Assembly: GCA_035279665.1 (NCBI GenBank)
Contig: DATEHI010000011.1
Span: 1-64,000 of the forward strand
Length of the DNA stretch: 64,000 nucleotides
From: CF-13 sp035279665
GTDB lineage: Bacteria; Chloroflexota; Dormibacteria; CF-121
Reading direction: 5' to 3'
Position numbers and translations under genes: made by a program. The notes beneath the pieces were generated by a model, which did not search any database, was not told the origin of the DNA, and saw only the letters and a list, made by a program, of their open reading frames with translations. Shown here piece after piece: positions 23,109 to 31,466 of the stretch; positions within the stretch are counted from its first letter, which is position 1; each line of letters begins with the position of its first letter.

Positions 23109-23401
23109 GATTTCCCCTCATCTTGTCGAACCAGTAAATGGCGGAAGACGCTGTCGGAAATTTTCAGGACGCGCTCGACCTCCTGGACTTTCGCCTGGTC
23201 GAGGTCGAACTCAGCGACGACGTAATGCCCTTCCCGATTGTCCTTGACGGTGTACGCGAGCCGCCGCTTACCCCACGGGGTGACTTTCTTGATCTGGCCC
23301 CCATTCGTCTGGATCAGCTGGCCGACCTTCTCGATCTCCTGCTGGACAGCCTGATCGTCAAGGTCAGGCTTGACGATGTACATGAGCTCGTACGCTGACA
23401 A
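23105..23401 (-). CDS. rpsF: 30S ribosomal protein S6
   Basis: 98 residues. YELMYIVKPDLDDQAVQQEI, KKVTPWGKRRLAYTVKDNRE and GHYVVAEFDL are characteristic. The start is TTG at 23401, set by GGAAAGGAG seven bases upstream. First gene of the S6-SSB-S18 operon. Confidence 0.96.
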   Translation of the reverse strand: MSAYELMYIVKPDLDDQAVQQEIEKVGQLIQTNGGQIKKVTPWGKRRLAYTVKDNREGHYVVAEFDLDQAKVQEVERVLKISDSVFRHLLVRQDEGKS

Positions 23402-23504
23402 ACGCGATCTCCTTTCCTATGGGATTTGCTCCGGCTATGGCCTCGCAGCGGCAGCGGAGCAGGAAGGCGCTCGTAAGTCTACCAAAGATTGGATCGCCCC
23501 AAAC

Positions 23505-23533
23505 GAAAAAAGCGGCCGCCCGAAGGCGACCGC
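23505..23533 (-). terminator. Intrinsic terminator of the SRPBCC gene
   Basis: GCGGCCGCC (23512-23520) and GGCGACCGC (23525-23533) form a GC-rich stem with a CGAA loop. On the minus strand it ends in TTTTTT, 24 bases after the stop of the SRPBCC gene. Confidence 0.8.
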
Positions 23534-23556
23534 TCGCGGAGGGAAACCGACGCTCG

Positions 23557-24027
23557 TTAGTTCTTGACCTGGCCCGAACGGATCTCGCCGGACCACTTGC
23601 CGGTTGGCGCCGGACGGTTCTCGATGAACTCCTTGAATCGCTTCAGGTCGTTCTCGACACGACCAGGCGTCGCCTGGATCAGTTTGTCGCCAACCTCGCC
23701 AACCGCGCCTGCGGGCGGATCGTAATCGAGCGCGAGCCTGATCTTCGTGTGCCCGTTCACCGGCTGAAACTCGACCTTGCCGTCGTTCTTGTCACCGGTC
23801 ACGGCACGCCACGCGATCAGCTGGTTCGGCTTCTGCTCGGTGATCTCAGCCTTCCACTTACGCTCGGTGCCTGCGATCTTCGCCTTCCACTCGAGGTGCT
23901 TGTCGTCGAGCTGGCGAACCTCCTCGACGTTCTCCATGAACTTGGGGAAGTCTTCGAACTGGGTCCACTGGGCGTAGACCTGGTCGACAGGCTTGTCGAC
24001 CTCAATCGATTTCTCCACATGCGCCAT
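23557..24027 (-). CDS. SRPBCC family protein (cyclase/dehydrase type)
   Basis: 156 residues. MAHVEKSIEVDKPVDQVYAQ and FPKFMENVEEVRQLDDKHLE match the polyketide-cyclase/dehydrase branch of the START-like fold. WKAEITEQKPNQLIAWRAVT and KVEFQPVNGHTKIRLALDYD are the next conserved strands. Such proteins bind hydrophobic ligands; no specific ligand is predictable. Preceded by a good AGGGAGGGTTAA region and followed by its own terminator, it appears monocistronic. Confidence 0.88.
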   Translation of the reverse strand: MAHVEKSIEVDKPVDQVYAQWTQFEDFPKFMENVEEVRQLDDKHLEWKAKIAGTERKWKAEITEQKPNQLIAWRAVTGDKNDGKVEFQPVNGHTKIRLALDYDPPAGAVGEVGDKLIQATPGRVENDLKRFKEFIENRPAPTGKWSGEIRSGQVKN

Positions 24028-24160
24028 GCTGTTAACCCTCCCTGGGTGATTCGTTGACGGTTTCTTAGTTTATACCACCCATATCCAATGATAAAACCCC
24101 ATCGTTATCACATACGGTTGAGCCTGAGTGGGCGTCCACGCTCGAGCTTGGGGTTGGACT

Positions 24161-24237
24161 TGGTGGTCGGCGGGGGACTCGAACCCTCGACCTCTTGGAT
24201 GTGAACCAAGCGCTCTAACCAGCTGAGCTAGCCGACC
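24161..24237 (-). tRNA. tRNA-Val (CAC)
   Basis: 77 nt with encoded CCA. Acceptor GGTCGGC/GCCGACC, D-arm GCTCAGCTGGTTAGAGC, anticodon stem CTTGG/CCAAG with loop TTCACAT (anticodon CAC, Val), T-arm GAGGGTTCGAGTCCC(C)C. All features are regular, and no att-like duplication of this gene is seen in the window. Confidence 0.93.
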
Positions 24238-24255
24238 GGTGCGGCAATTGTAAAT

Positions 24256-24639
24256 CTATCGTCGCACGGCTTTCGCGAGTGCCCGAGTGACGGCCTCGGC
24301 GGCCTCCATCGGCAGATACTGGATCGCTTCTTTCACCACCCGGTCGGCCTCCTCGGGCGGCAACTTGCGGCGCACGACCTCGAGCTGTTGATCGACCAGG
24401 TCGGCCATGACCTGTGACATTTCCTGCCGGCGGCGGCGACGGAAGAGCTCCTGCTGCGCCGGGTAGCCGTTGCCGAAGGTCACGGGGAACCCGAGTCGCT
24501 GCAACTCGGCCAGGTCACGGAAGACGGTCCGCGGACTGACCTTGAGGGTCGCCGCCAGGTCGACCGCGCGGATCCCTGGGCGGGCGGTCGCCATGGAGAG
24601 GATGACCAGGAGGCGATGCAAGCGCGCCGCCTTATTCAC
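24256..24639 (-). CDS. HTH regulator of the DeoR/WYL type without sensor domain
   Basis: 127 residues from GTG 24639 (a TTG at 24675 would add 12). Residues ~5-60 (RLHRLLVILSMATARPGIRA, VDLAATLKVSPRTVFRDLAE, LQRLGFPV) are an HTH_11 winged helix as at the N-terminus of WYL regulators. No WYL domain follows; the rest is a Lys/Arg/Glu-rich helix bundle ending RALAKAVRR. Its ligand and targets are unknown. Confidence 0.7.
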   Translation of the reverse strand: MNKAARLHRLLVILSMATARPGIRAVDLAATLKVSPRTVFRDLAELQRLGFPVTFGNGYPAQQELFRRRRRQEMSQVMADLVDQQLEVVRRKLPPEEADRVVKEAIQYLPMEAAEAVTRALAKAVRR

Positions 24640-24810
24640 GTTGCTGACCGTAGCACTGCCTCCAAGGGTCTGCAATTCGGCGACCCAGCCTGCACGGTGG
24701 CGGCCAGGGGAACGTTTCTATTCACGATGGAACGGGTAAAAGCTAGGCGCGAGGCAGTACGCCTGAGCGTGCCCGCCTGAGTTCGATCCAGTGGTAAGGT
24801 GAAACATCCC

Positions 24811-25122
24811 ATGGCCAAAGAGACCAAAGACGGAAAGGCGAAAGCCACCAAGGAGCCTCAGACCGAGGTCCCTTCGGAAGTTGCTGCCGAGAACGGCGCC
24901 AGCGGCGCTCCCAAGGCGCGCACCGCGATCGATGACGTGATCGCCGCCATCGAGGCGGCGCGCGACAAGGTCATGGCCGACGAGGTCAAGGCCCTCACCA
25001 AGCTCGGAATCCCCCGGGCGATGGCGTATCAGATGGTCGCTGCCCGTTTCCACCAGAACGTCGTCACCGACGGCGAAGGCGGCGGGCCCGAGTTCGAAAA
25101 CAGTCACTGGAACGATCGGTAG
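24811..25122 (+). CDS. Hypothetical protein preceding moeA
   Basis: 103 residues from ATG 24811 (a GTG at 24799 is possible). The first ~45 residues are Lys/Glu/Ala-rich and disordered. Then comes a helical region (TAIDDVIAAIEAARDKVMAD, EVKALTKLGIPRAMAYQMVA) without a recognised domain. Its stop codon falls inside the open, moeA-like frame that runs upstream of the moeA ATG, so the two are tightly linked. Confidence 0.6.
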   Translation: MAKETKDGKAKATKEPQTEVPSEVAAENGASGAPKARTAIDDVIAAIEAARDKVMADEVKALTKLGIPRAMAYQMVAARFHQNVVTDGEGGGPEFENSHWNDR

Positions 25123-25213
25123 CCCCAAGCAGCCTGCGCTCCTGACGGTCGCCCAGGCGCGCGACCGGATCCTCGCCCGCATCACCGTCCTCGACGCCCA
25201 GGACACCCCCCTG

Positions 25214-26350
25214 ATGGAGGCCCGTGGCCGCGTGCTCGCCGAAGACGTGCGCTCGGACCGCGACGTCCCGCCATTCAGGAACTCCGCCATGGACGGCTAT
25301 GCCGTGCAGGCGCGCGACACGAGCCCCGCATCGGCCGCGGACCCCGTGCGCCTGGAGGTCCTCGGCGAGATCCGCGCCGGCGTCGCACCCCAGACCTCAG
25401 TACGCGCCGCGACCGCCCTGCGGATCATGACCGGCGCAGTGATGCCCAAGGGCGCCGACGCCGTTGTGCGGGTCGAGGACACTGCGGAACGCGACGGGCG
25501 CGTTGACATCCGCGTGGCGGTCGAGCCGGGCAGCAGCGTCCGCGAGGCCGGCAGCGATATCCGCCGCGGCGACCGTGTCGCCGAACGGGGCCGAATCGTC
25601 ACCCCGGGGTTGATCGGCGTGCTGGCATCGACCGGGCGCACCACCGTCCCAACGATCCCACGGCCACGCGTCACGGTTCTGACGACCGGCGACGAGTTGC
25701 GCGACGCAGGTGAGTCTCTGGGGCCCGGGCAGATCACCAACACCAACCGCTACACCCTGCGGGCGGCGCTCGAAGAGGCGGGTGCCGAGGTCGTCGATGC
25801 CGGGGTGGCGCGCGACGTCCGGGAAGACATCGTCGCCCGGCTCCAGTCGGCGGCCCGTACCGACCTTATCGTCAGCACAGGTGGCGTGTCGATGGGCGCC
25901 TACGACCTGGTCCGCGCCCTCCTCGAAGAGCAAGGGGCTGTCGATTTCTGGCAGGTTGCGCTGCGGCCCGGGAAGCCCCTAATGGTGGGAACCGTCGAAG
26001 GCCGGCCATTGATCGGATTGCCGGGGAACCCGGTTTCATCGCTGGTGGGCGTCGAGCTGTTCGTGCGTCCGGCCATCCTCAAGATGCAAGGGCGCACCGA
26101 CCTCGAGCGGCCGCGAATCGCCGCCATCACCGACGTGGCGCTCTTCAACCCACCGCACCTTGAACAGTATTTGCGAGGTATCGTGCGGCGCGACGGCGAT
26201 CGGTTCCGCGTACGGCTGACCGGCGACCAGGGATCGCACGTGCTGCGCTCGATGGCCGATGCCAATTGCCTGATCGTGGTCCCCCTGGGGACCAGCGAGG
26301 TGGCGGCGGGAAACCCCGTCGAGGTCATTCCGCTGGCACCGATCGACTAA
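25214..26350 (+). CDS. moeA: Molybdopterin molybdenumtransferase
   Basis: 378 residues from ATG 25214, but MoeA homology extends ~24 codons further upstream in frame (TVAQARDRILARITVLDAQD). There only a CTG at 25142, and no ATG/GTG/TTG, could start. MoeA motifs: NSAMDGYAV, ALRIMTGAVMPKGADAVVRV, TTGDEL, NTNRYTL, VSTGGVSMGAYD, LRPGKPLMVG, GLPGNPVSSLV. It inserts molybdate into adenylylated molybdopterin in molybdenum-cofactor synthesis. No other moa/moe gene is in the window. Confidence 0.93.
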   Translation: MEARGRVLAEDVRSDRDVPPFRNSAMDGYAVQARDTSPASAADPVRLEVLGEIRAGVAPQTSVRAATALRIMTGAVMPKGADAVVRVEDTAERDGRVDIRVAVEPGSSVREAGSDIRRGDRVAERGRIVTPGLIGVLASTGRTTVPTIPRPRVTVLTTGDELRDAGESLGPGQITNTNRYTLRAALEEAGAEVVDAGVARDVREDIVARLQSAARTDLIVSTGGVSMGAYDLVRALLEEQGAVDFWQVALRPGKPLMVGTVEGRPLIGLPGNPVSSLVGVELFVRPAILKMQGRTDLERPRIAAITDVALFNPPHLEQYLRGIVRRDGDRFRVRLTGDQGSHVLRSMADANCLIVVPLGTSEVAAGNPVEVIPLAPID

Positions 26351-26414
26351 GGCCCCCACCTAGCGGCGGGAGGGACATAGTTTCGATTTACACTCTCCTT
26401 GGAAGGGAGAAGCG

Positions 26415-28508
26415 GTGGCCAGAGTCGACCCGGAGAAGATCCGTAACGTCGCCCTGCTCGGGCACAGCCATGATGGCAAAACCAGCCTGGCCGAGGCGAT
26501 GCTCTACGCCGGCGGGGCCGTCGAGCGGCTGGGACGCCCGGACGCGGGCAACACGACCTTCGACTTCGAGCCCGAAGAGATCAAAAGGAAGATCTCCATC
26601 GGTACCGCGATTGCGCACCTGACCTGGCACGACCACAAGGTCAACTTGCTCGACACGCCCGGGTTTCAGGACTTCGCCGGCGATGTCTGCGGCGCGTTGC
26701 GCGCGGCCGAAGGTGCCCTGCTGGTGGTCGGGGCGAGCACCGGCGTTGTCGTCGGCACCGAGCTGGCCTGGCAGCAAGTACGAGCCCGCGACCTCCCCAC
26801 CCTGATCGTCGTCAACAAGATGGACAAGGAGAACGCCGACTACTGGAAAGTGGTCGATGGATTCAAGGAGTTTTCTCCACGCCCAGTCTCGATCCAGTCA
26901 CCCATCGGCCACGAGGCCGGGTTCAAGGGTGTTGTCGACCTTCTGACCCGTAAGGCCTACGAGTTCGACCAGCAGGGGCGCGCCCAGGAGGTCCCCCTGC
27001 CGAGCGACCTGGCCGCCGAGGTCGAGTCCCGGCGCTCGCCCCTGGTGGAGGCCGCCGCGGAGACGGACGACGCGCTGCTGGAGAAATACCTCGAAAGCGG
27101 CGAGTTGAGTGATACCGAAGTCACGGCGGCGCTCGCGAAGGGTGTGGCGGCCGGGGCGATCGTCCCAGTCCTCTGCACCGCCGCGGGCAAATCGGTCGGC
27201 ATAGGCACCTTGCTCGATGCCATCGTGGCGCTCCTTCCGTCCCCGAGGCAGGCCGCACCCGTGGTGGCGGTGAATCCGCGCAACGACCAGGCGGAGACCT
27301 TGACCCGCGAGCCGGCGGGGCCTTTGGGCGCCATCGTCTTCAAGACGACCGCCGACCCCTTCGTGGGCCGCATCAGCTACGTCAAGGTGGTGTCCGGCGT
27401 CCTAACATCGAGCACCCCCCTGCTGAACGCGGCGAAGGACCAACCGGAGCGCGCCGGCACGATCGGCTATCCGAAAGGCAAGACGCTCGAAACAGCCACC
27501 GAGGTGGTGGCCGGCGACATCGCAGGCATCAGCAAGCTGTCGGTTACGTCGACGGGCGACACGCTCGCCAGCCGCGACCATCCCCTGAGGCTGGCACCGA
27601 TCGAGTATCCCGAGCAGACCTATAGCGCCGCGGTCACCGCCAAGAACAAGGCCGACGAGGAAAAGGTCAACGCCGCGCTGGTCAAGCTCGTCGACGAGGA
27701 CCCGACGCTTACCCTCGAGCACGAGCCGATCACGAAAGAGTCGATCGTGCACGGAATGGGCGACATCCATCTCGATGTCGTGCTCGAGAAAATGAAACGC
27801 AAGTACGGCGTGGAGGGCACACTGACGGTGCCGCGGGTGCCGTACCAGGAAACGATCACCAGCAGCGCCAAGGCGGAGAAGAAGTACAAGAAACAATCCG
27901 GTGGCGCCGGCCTCTACGGCCACTGTGTCATCGACATTGCCCCGGTCCCGCGCGGTACCGGGTTCGTCTGGGAAGACAAGATCTTCGGCGGCTCCATCCC
28001 GCAGAACTTCCGGCCGTCCGTCGAGAGGGGTGTGCGGGAAACGATGGAGCAAGGGGTGCTGACCGGCAACCCACTGGTGGACATCAAGGTCCGCCTGCTC
28101 GACGGATCAACGCACGCCGTCGACGGGAAGGACATTGCCTTCAAACTGGCCGGCGCGATGGCGATGCGCCAGGCGGTGATGGATGCCAGGCCGGTGTTGC
28201 TCGAGCCGATCATGGACGTTGAGGTGCTGGTTCCCGAGCGCAACATGGGCGACGTGATCAGCGACCTCAACGGCAAACGCGGCAAGATCGCCGGGATGGA
28301 GCCATCCGGTGATCACATCGAAAAAGTGAAAGCACAGGTCCCCCTCTCGTCGATGTACCGGTTCCCGATCGACTTGCGATCGATCACTCAGGGCCGGGGG
28401 AAGTACACGATGAAGTTTTCACACTACGAAGAGGTGCCCGCCCACGCGGCGCAGGTGGTGATCGCCGCATATCAGAAGTCGAAGGGCGGCGAGGAAGAAG
28501 AGGAATAG
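26415..28508 (+). CDS. Elongation factor G-like GTPase
   Basis: 697 residues from GTG behind GGAAGGGAG. G1 GHSHDGKTSLAEAML, G3 DTPGFQDF, G4 NKMDKENADY; then domain 2, domain 3 (EHEPITKESIVHGMGDIHLD), domain 4 (SGGAGLYGHCVIDIAP) and domain 5 (EPIMDVEVLVPERNMGDVIS). It belongs to the EF-G-like/EF-G2 branch, not the housekeeping factor: the histidine after DTPG that activates GTP hydrolysis in EF-G is Phe here, and the P-loop lacks VDHGK. A ribosome-associated or regulatory role is likely; the exact one is unknown. Confidence 0.88.
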   Translation: MARVDPEKIRNVALLGHSHDGKTSLAEAMLYAGGAVERLGRPDAGNTTFDFEPEEIKRKISIGTAIAHLTWHDHKVNLLDTPGFQDFAGDVCGALRAAEGALLVVGASTGVVVGTELAWQQVRARDLPTLIVVNKMDKENADYWKVVDGFKEFSPRPVSIQSPIGHEAGFKGVVDLLTRKAYEFDQQGRAQEVPLPSDLAAEVESRRSPLVEAAAETDDALLEKYLESGELSDTEVTAALAKGVAAGAIVPVLCTAAGKSVGIGTLLDAIVALLPSPRQAAPVVAVNPRNDQAETLTREPAGPLGAIVFKTTADPFVGRISYVKVVSGVLTSSTPLLNAAKDQPERAGTIGYPKGKTLETATEVVAGDIAGISKLSVTSTGDTLASRDHPLRLAPIEYPEQTYSAAVTAKNKADEEKVNAALVKLVDEDPTLTLEHEPITKESIVHGMGDIHLDVVLEKMKRKYGVEGTLTVPRVPYQETITSSAKAEKKYKKQSGGAGLYGHCVIDIAPVPRGTGFVWEDKIFGGSIPQNFRPSVERGVRETMEQGVLTGNPLVDIKVRLLDGSTHAVDGKDIAFKLAGAMAMRQAVMDARPVLLEPIMDVEVLVPERNMGDVISDLNGKRGKIAGMEPSGDHIEKVKAQVPLSSMYRFPIDLRSITQGRGKYTMKFSHYEEVPAHAAQVVIAAYQKSKGGEEEEE

Positions 28509-28509
28509 G

Positions 28510-29055
28510 TCAACGACGCATCGGCGCGGCCCAGAGCGGCACACCGGCCCAGGCCAGCCCGAGTAGCGTTTTCGCGTCCTGCAACTCGCCGCTCTCGCGC
28601 AGCACCTGCAGGTCGTGCGAATCGAAGGGATTGATCTTGAACGACTCATCGAGCTCGGGATGGGACTCCGTCGGTGAAAGGTCTTCGGCGAGAAAGAACG
28701 TCATTCGCTCATCGCAGTATCCCGGCATCAGGTAGGCCGTGCCGAGCACCGTCCAACGCTCGGCCTTGAAACCGGCTTCCTCCGCAAGCTCCCGTCTCGC
28801 CGCCGCCGGGATGTCCTCACCCGGCTTGTCGAGGGTGCCCGCCGGAATCTCCCATAACTCGCGGCCGGCTACGTAGCGGAACTGGCGAACCAGAACGATG
28901 CGGCCGTCAGCCGCCCGCGGGATGATGCCGACCGAGCCGGGGTGCCGCACGATTTCCCGGTCGGTCAGCTGGCCGCCAGGCAATCGGACCCGGTCGCGGT
29001 AGACCTGGAAGAGCTTGCCGGCATAAACTTCCTGACTTTCGACCCGTTCCTCCAT
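28510..29055 (-). CDS. NUDIX hydrolase, ADP-ribose pyrophosphatase type
   Basis: 181 residues from ATG 29055. Complete Nudix box GTLDKPGEDIPAAARRELAE then EAGF, preceded by VLVRQFRYVAGRELWEIPAG, and PGYCDERMTFFLAEDLSP after it, as in ADP-ribose pyrophosphatases. It would hydrolyse ADP-ribose or similar NDP-X compounds. It converges with the EF-G-like gene (one base between stops). Confidence 0.9.
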   Translation of the reverse strand: MEERVESQEVYAGKLFQVYRDRVRLPGGQLTDREIVRHPGSVGIIPRAADGRIVLVRQFRYVAGRELWEIPAGTLDKPGEDIPAAARRELAEEAGFKAERWTVLGTAYLMPGYCDERMTFFLAEDLSPTESHPELDESFKINPFDSHDLQVLRESGELQDAKTLLGLAWAGVPLWAAPMRR

Positions 29056-29082
29056 ACCGGGATTATCATGGCTGCTTAGGTC

Positions 29083-29430
29083 ATGATCGAGCGCACCGTT
29101 CTCGAGATCGCCCAGCATCGTTTCTGGTCCTGGCAGCGCCGCCACGCCCCGACACCGCGCAGCCAACTTCGCGAAACGGATCAGCTGCTCGGTGCCATCG
29201 AGGAATGCCGCGTCCAGGAGCTGAAATTGATCCCGACCCACATCTGGCGGCGCATCGTCCATCTGCTGGGCCAGCTGGACGGCGGCTATACGGAAAGGCT
29301 CGGTATCGACCGCTCGCCCGACCGGACCGCGGAAGTGCTGTTCGAGGCCCAGGAGGCGCTCATGGTGGCTTCACAAAGCCGCTGGCGGGGCCGGCCGGGC
29401 AATGTGGTCCCGCTGTTCAGGCGTCCTTAG
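29083..29430 (+). CDS. Hypothetical protein
   Basis: 115 residues from ATG 29083, diverging from the NUDIX gene by 27 bases. It is Arg- and Trp-rich with no recognised domain. HRFWSWQRRHAPTPRSQL and LIPTHIWRRIVHLLGQLD look like amphipathic helices. The codon pattern is like that of neighbours, so I take it as real. Confidence 0.6.
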   Translation: MIERTVLEIAQHRFWSWQRRHAPTPRSQLRETDQLLGAIEECRVQELKLIPTHIWRRIVHLLGQLDGGYTERLGIDRSPDRTAEVLFEAQEALMVASQSRWRGRPGNVVPLFRRP

Positions 29431-29447
29431 CGCCTACGAACATATGT

Positions 29448-29476
29448 TTGCTTTTCGGGGAAGTTTCTGCTAGCCT
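29448..29476 (+). promoter_or_regulatory. Promoter of a probable leaderless mRNA
   Basis: TTGCTT (29448-29453), 17-bp spacer, TAGCCT (29471-29476) with TGC just upstream. The ATG at 29483 is seven bases after the -10, where transcription should begin, so the mRNA would have no 5' leader. Confidence 0.5.
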
Positions 29477-29482
29477 GCTCCC

Positions 29483-29944
29483 ATGGGCGAGATGGCAACA
29501 CTGGTCGAAGGCACCCCCGGAAGCCGCCCGGTAGCCGACGTGACGACCGTCCCGCTCCTTCGCCGAGTGGTGGAGAGCCTGGCGACGATGCGCCCCGGCC
29601 GCTACACGGTGTACCTCGGTCGGCCTGACCCGGCGGCGGTCCGCGCCGAATGGGACCAGGAGGTGGCGCTGCTGCGGAGTGCACGGCGCGCGGTCGTGAC
29701 CACGCCGGACACGACGCCCCTTCCCCAGGAGGCCGACCGTCGCGATCCCGGCTTCGGCTGGCTGGCCCACATTTGGTTCAGCGCCGTCTTGGGAGACGAC
29801 ACGGCGATGGCCGTGATCTGCCGGCCGGACGCCGCCCATCCCGAGGAAGCATGGCTGCTCACCGATCCGACCGCGGTGCGCCGGTTCGTCGCCGCCGTCG
29901 AGGGTGAGCTAGCTCGACCCGACCCGCAGCTGCTCGCGGTGTAA
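29483..29944 (+). CDS. Hypothetical protein
   Basis: 153 residues. No family recognised. It contains PGRYTVYLGRPDPAAVRAEW, a central Trp/Phe-rich strand region (GFGWLAHIWFSAVLGDDTAM) and AWLLTDPTAVRRFVAAVEGE at the C-terminus, suggesting a compact alpha/beta protein. No signal peptide or membrane helix. It lies 23 bases before the PfkB kinase gene and may share its transcript. Confidence 0.6.
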   Translation: MGEMATLVEGTPGSRPVADVTTVPLLRRVVESLATMRPGRYTVYLGRPDPAAVRAEWDQEVALLRSARRAVVTTPDTTPLPQEADRRDPGFGWLAHIWFSAVLGDDTAMAVICRPDAAHPEEAWLLTDPTAVRRFVAAVEGELARPDPQLLAV

Positions 29945-29967
29945 GACCTCCGTAGAATTGGGGCCGC

Positions 29968-30900
29968 GTGACGACCCCCAGCAAGCCCTGGCCCGTGCTC
30001 GTCGCCGGCACCATCACCCGCGACGATGTCCGCACGCCAATGGGCGTCAACACGGACGGCCTCGGTGGATCAGCCACCTACTTCACGCTGGCAGCGCGCC
30101 TGTTTGCTCCGGTGTCGGTCGTCGGGACGGCCGGCCCGGACTTCATGCCCGCCTTCCAGGCCGCCATGAAAGGCACCGGTGCTGACCTCCGGAGCACGGT
30201 GGGCTCCGAGCTCCCCACCTATCGCTGGTTTGCCGAGCACGACTACGAGACCGGTACCACGCGCAATGAGCGCTCCGACCAGGGCGCCTACCGCGGGTTC
30301 ACTCCGGTCCTCACCGCCGACCAGCGCAAGGCCAAGATCGTTTTCCTCGGCAGCATGGAGCCGCGTCATCAGATGCGGGTCCTCGAGCAGCTCGAGGATC
30401 CGTGGCTGGTCGCGGGCGACACGATGAAGCTCTACATTCGCGAGCAGCCGGGAGGGCTCGAACCGGTCCTCGAGCGGCTCGATTACCTCTTCCTCAACGC
30501 CTCGGAGGCGATGGCGCTGGCGAAGGTCGAAACCATCGAGGAAGCCTCAGAGCAGCTGCGCCATCGCTTCACCTTGCGCGGGCTCGTCATCAAGGAGGGG
30601 CCGAAGGGGGCCACGCTCTACCGTCACGGCGAGGACATTCACCTCCCCGCCCTACCGGTCGATCCGCCCGTTGACCCGACCGGCGCGGGCGACGCGGTGG
30701 CCGCTGGGTTCCTCGGATGCCTCGCCGAGCAGCAGGTGGAGACCGAGGACTCGGTGCGCCTGGCACTCGCATACGCCATGGTCATGGCGTCCTTCACCAT
30801 CCAGCATTTCAGCGTGCGCGGCTTGCAACCCATTACCCGTGAGGACGTCGAGGCGCGGATGGCATCGATGGCGTGGCTTCCCTCGACCAGCAAGCGATGA
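29968..30900 (+). CDS. PfkB-family carbohydrate kinase
   Basis: 310 residues from GTG. Signature 2 DPTGAGDAVAAGFLG with the catalytic Asp; N-terminal VAGTITRDDVRTPMG and LGGSATYFTLAARLF (substrate-binding GG), GTAGPDF. The sequence shows the ribokinase fold, but residues do not identify the sugar or nucleoside. Its stop overlaps the start of the macro-domain gene (ATGA), suggesting a link to ribose/ADP-ribose salvage. Confidence 0.87.
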   Translation: MTTPSKPWPVLVAGTITRDDVRTPMGVNTDGLGGSATYFTLAARLFAPVSVVGTAGPDFMPAFQAAMKGTGADLRSTVGSELPTYRWFAEHDYETGTTRNERSDQGAYRGFTPVLTADQRKAKIVFLGSMEPRHQMRVLEQLEDPWLVAGDTMKLYIREQPGGLEPVLERLDYLFLNASEAMALAKVETIEEASEQLRHRFTLRGLVIKEGPKGATLYRHGEDIHLPALPVDPPVDPTGAGDAVAAGFLGCLAEQQVETEDSVRLALAYAMVMASFTIQHFSVRGLQPITREDVEARMASMAWLPSTSKR

Positions 30901-31466
30901 GCTGGCAGGCTGGGGACCTGACCATCGAGGTCCTGCAGGGCGACCTAACGCAGCAGGATGTCGACGCCATCGTCAATGCAGCCAATAACGACCTGGAGCT
31001 TGGTGCCGGCGTTGCCGGCGCCATTGCCCGTGCCGGTGGCCCGACGATCCAGGCTGAGTGCCGGGCGATCGGCCGCATCGCGGTCGGCGATGCCGCCATC
31101 ACCGGCGGGGGCAACCTGCAAGCCCGTAACGTCATTCACGCGGCGAGCATGGGGCTGGGCGGCGGCCGCACCACTGCTGAGAGCTTGCGCACCGCGACGC
31201 GGCGCAGCCTGGAGATCGCCAACGCGAGAGGACTGCGATCGGTCGCGTTTCCTGCCGTCGGCACCGGGGTCGCACACTTCCCCATGGACGAGTGCGCCCG
31301 GATCATGCTCGAAGAGGTCGCGGCGCACGGCCAGGGCACGACGTCCGTGACGCAGGTCCGATTCGTGCTCTTCGGTTCCGAGGCCGAAGCCGTGTTCTGT
31401 CGGGAGGCGGATCGTCAACTAAGCGCTGAAAAGACCCGGGAAGAAGATCGAGGCAAGAAACGCTAG
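30897..31466 (+). CDS. Macro domain protein (ADP-ribose/O-acetyl-ADP-ribose hydrolase type)
   Basis: 189 residues; ATG overlaps the kinase stop. IEVLQGDLTQQDVDAIVNAA, NNDLELGAGVAGAIARAGG, then GDAAITGGGNL, VIHAASMG and FPAVGTGVAHFP are the ADP-ribose-binding motifs of MacroD-type proteins. Probably removes ADP-ribose from proteins or deacetylates O-acetyl-ADP-ribose. Its last 48 bases overlap the 3' end of the convergent Nramp gene. Confidence 0.9.
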   Translation: MSWQAGDLTIEVLQGDLTQQDVDAIVNAANNDLELGAGVAGAIARAGGPTIQAECRAIGRIAVGDAAITGGGNLQARNVIHAASMGLGGGRTTAESLRTATRRSLEIANARGLRSVAFPAVGTGVAHFPMDECARIMLEEVAAHGQGTTSVTQVRFVLFGSEAEAVFCREADRQLSAEKTREEDRGKKR

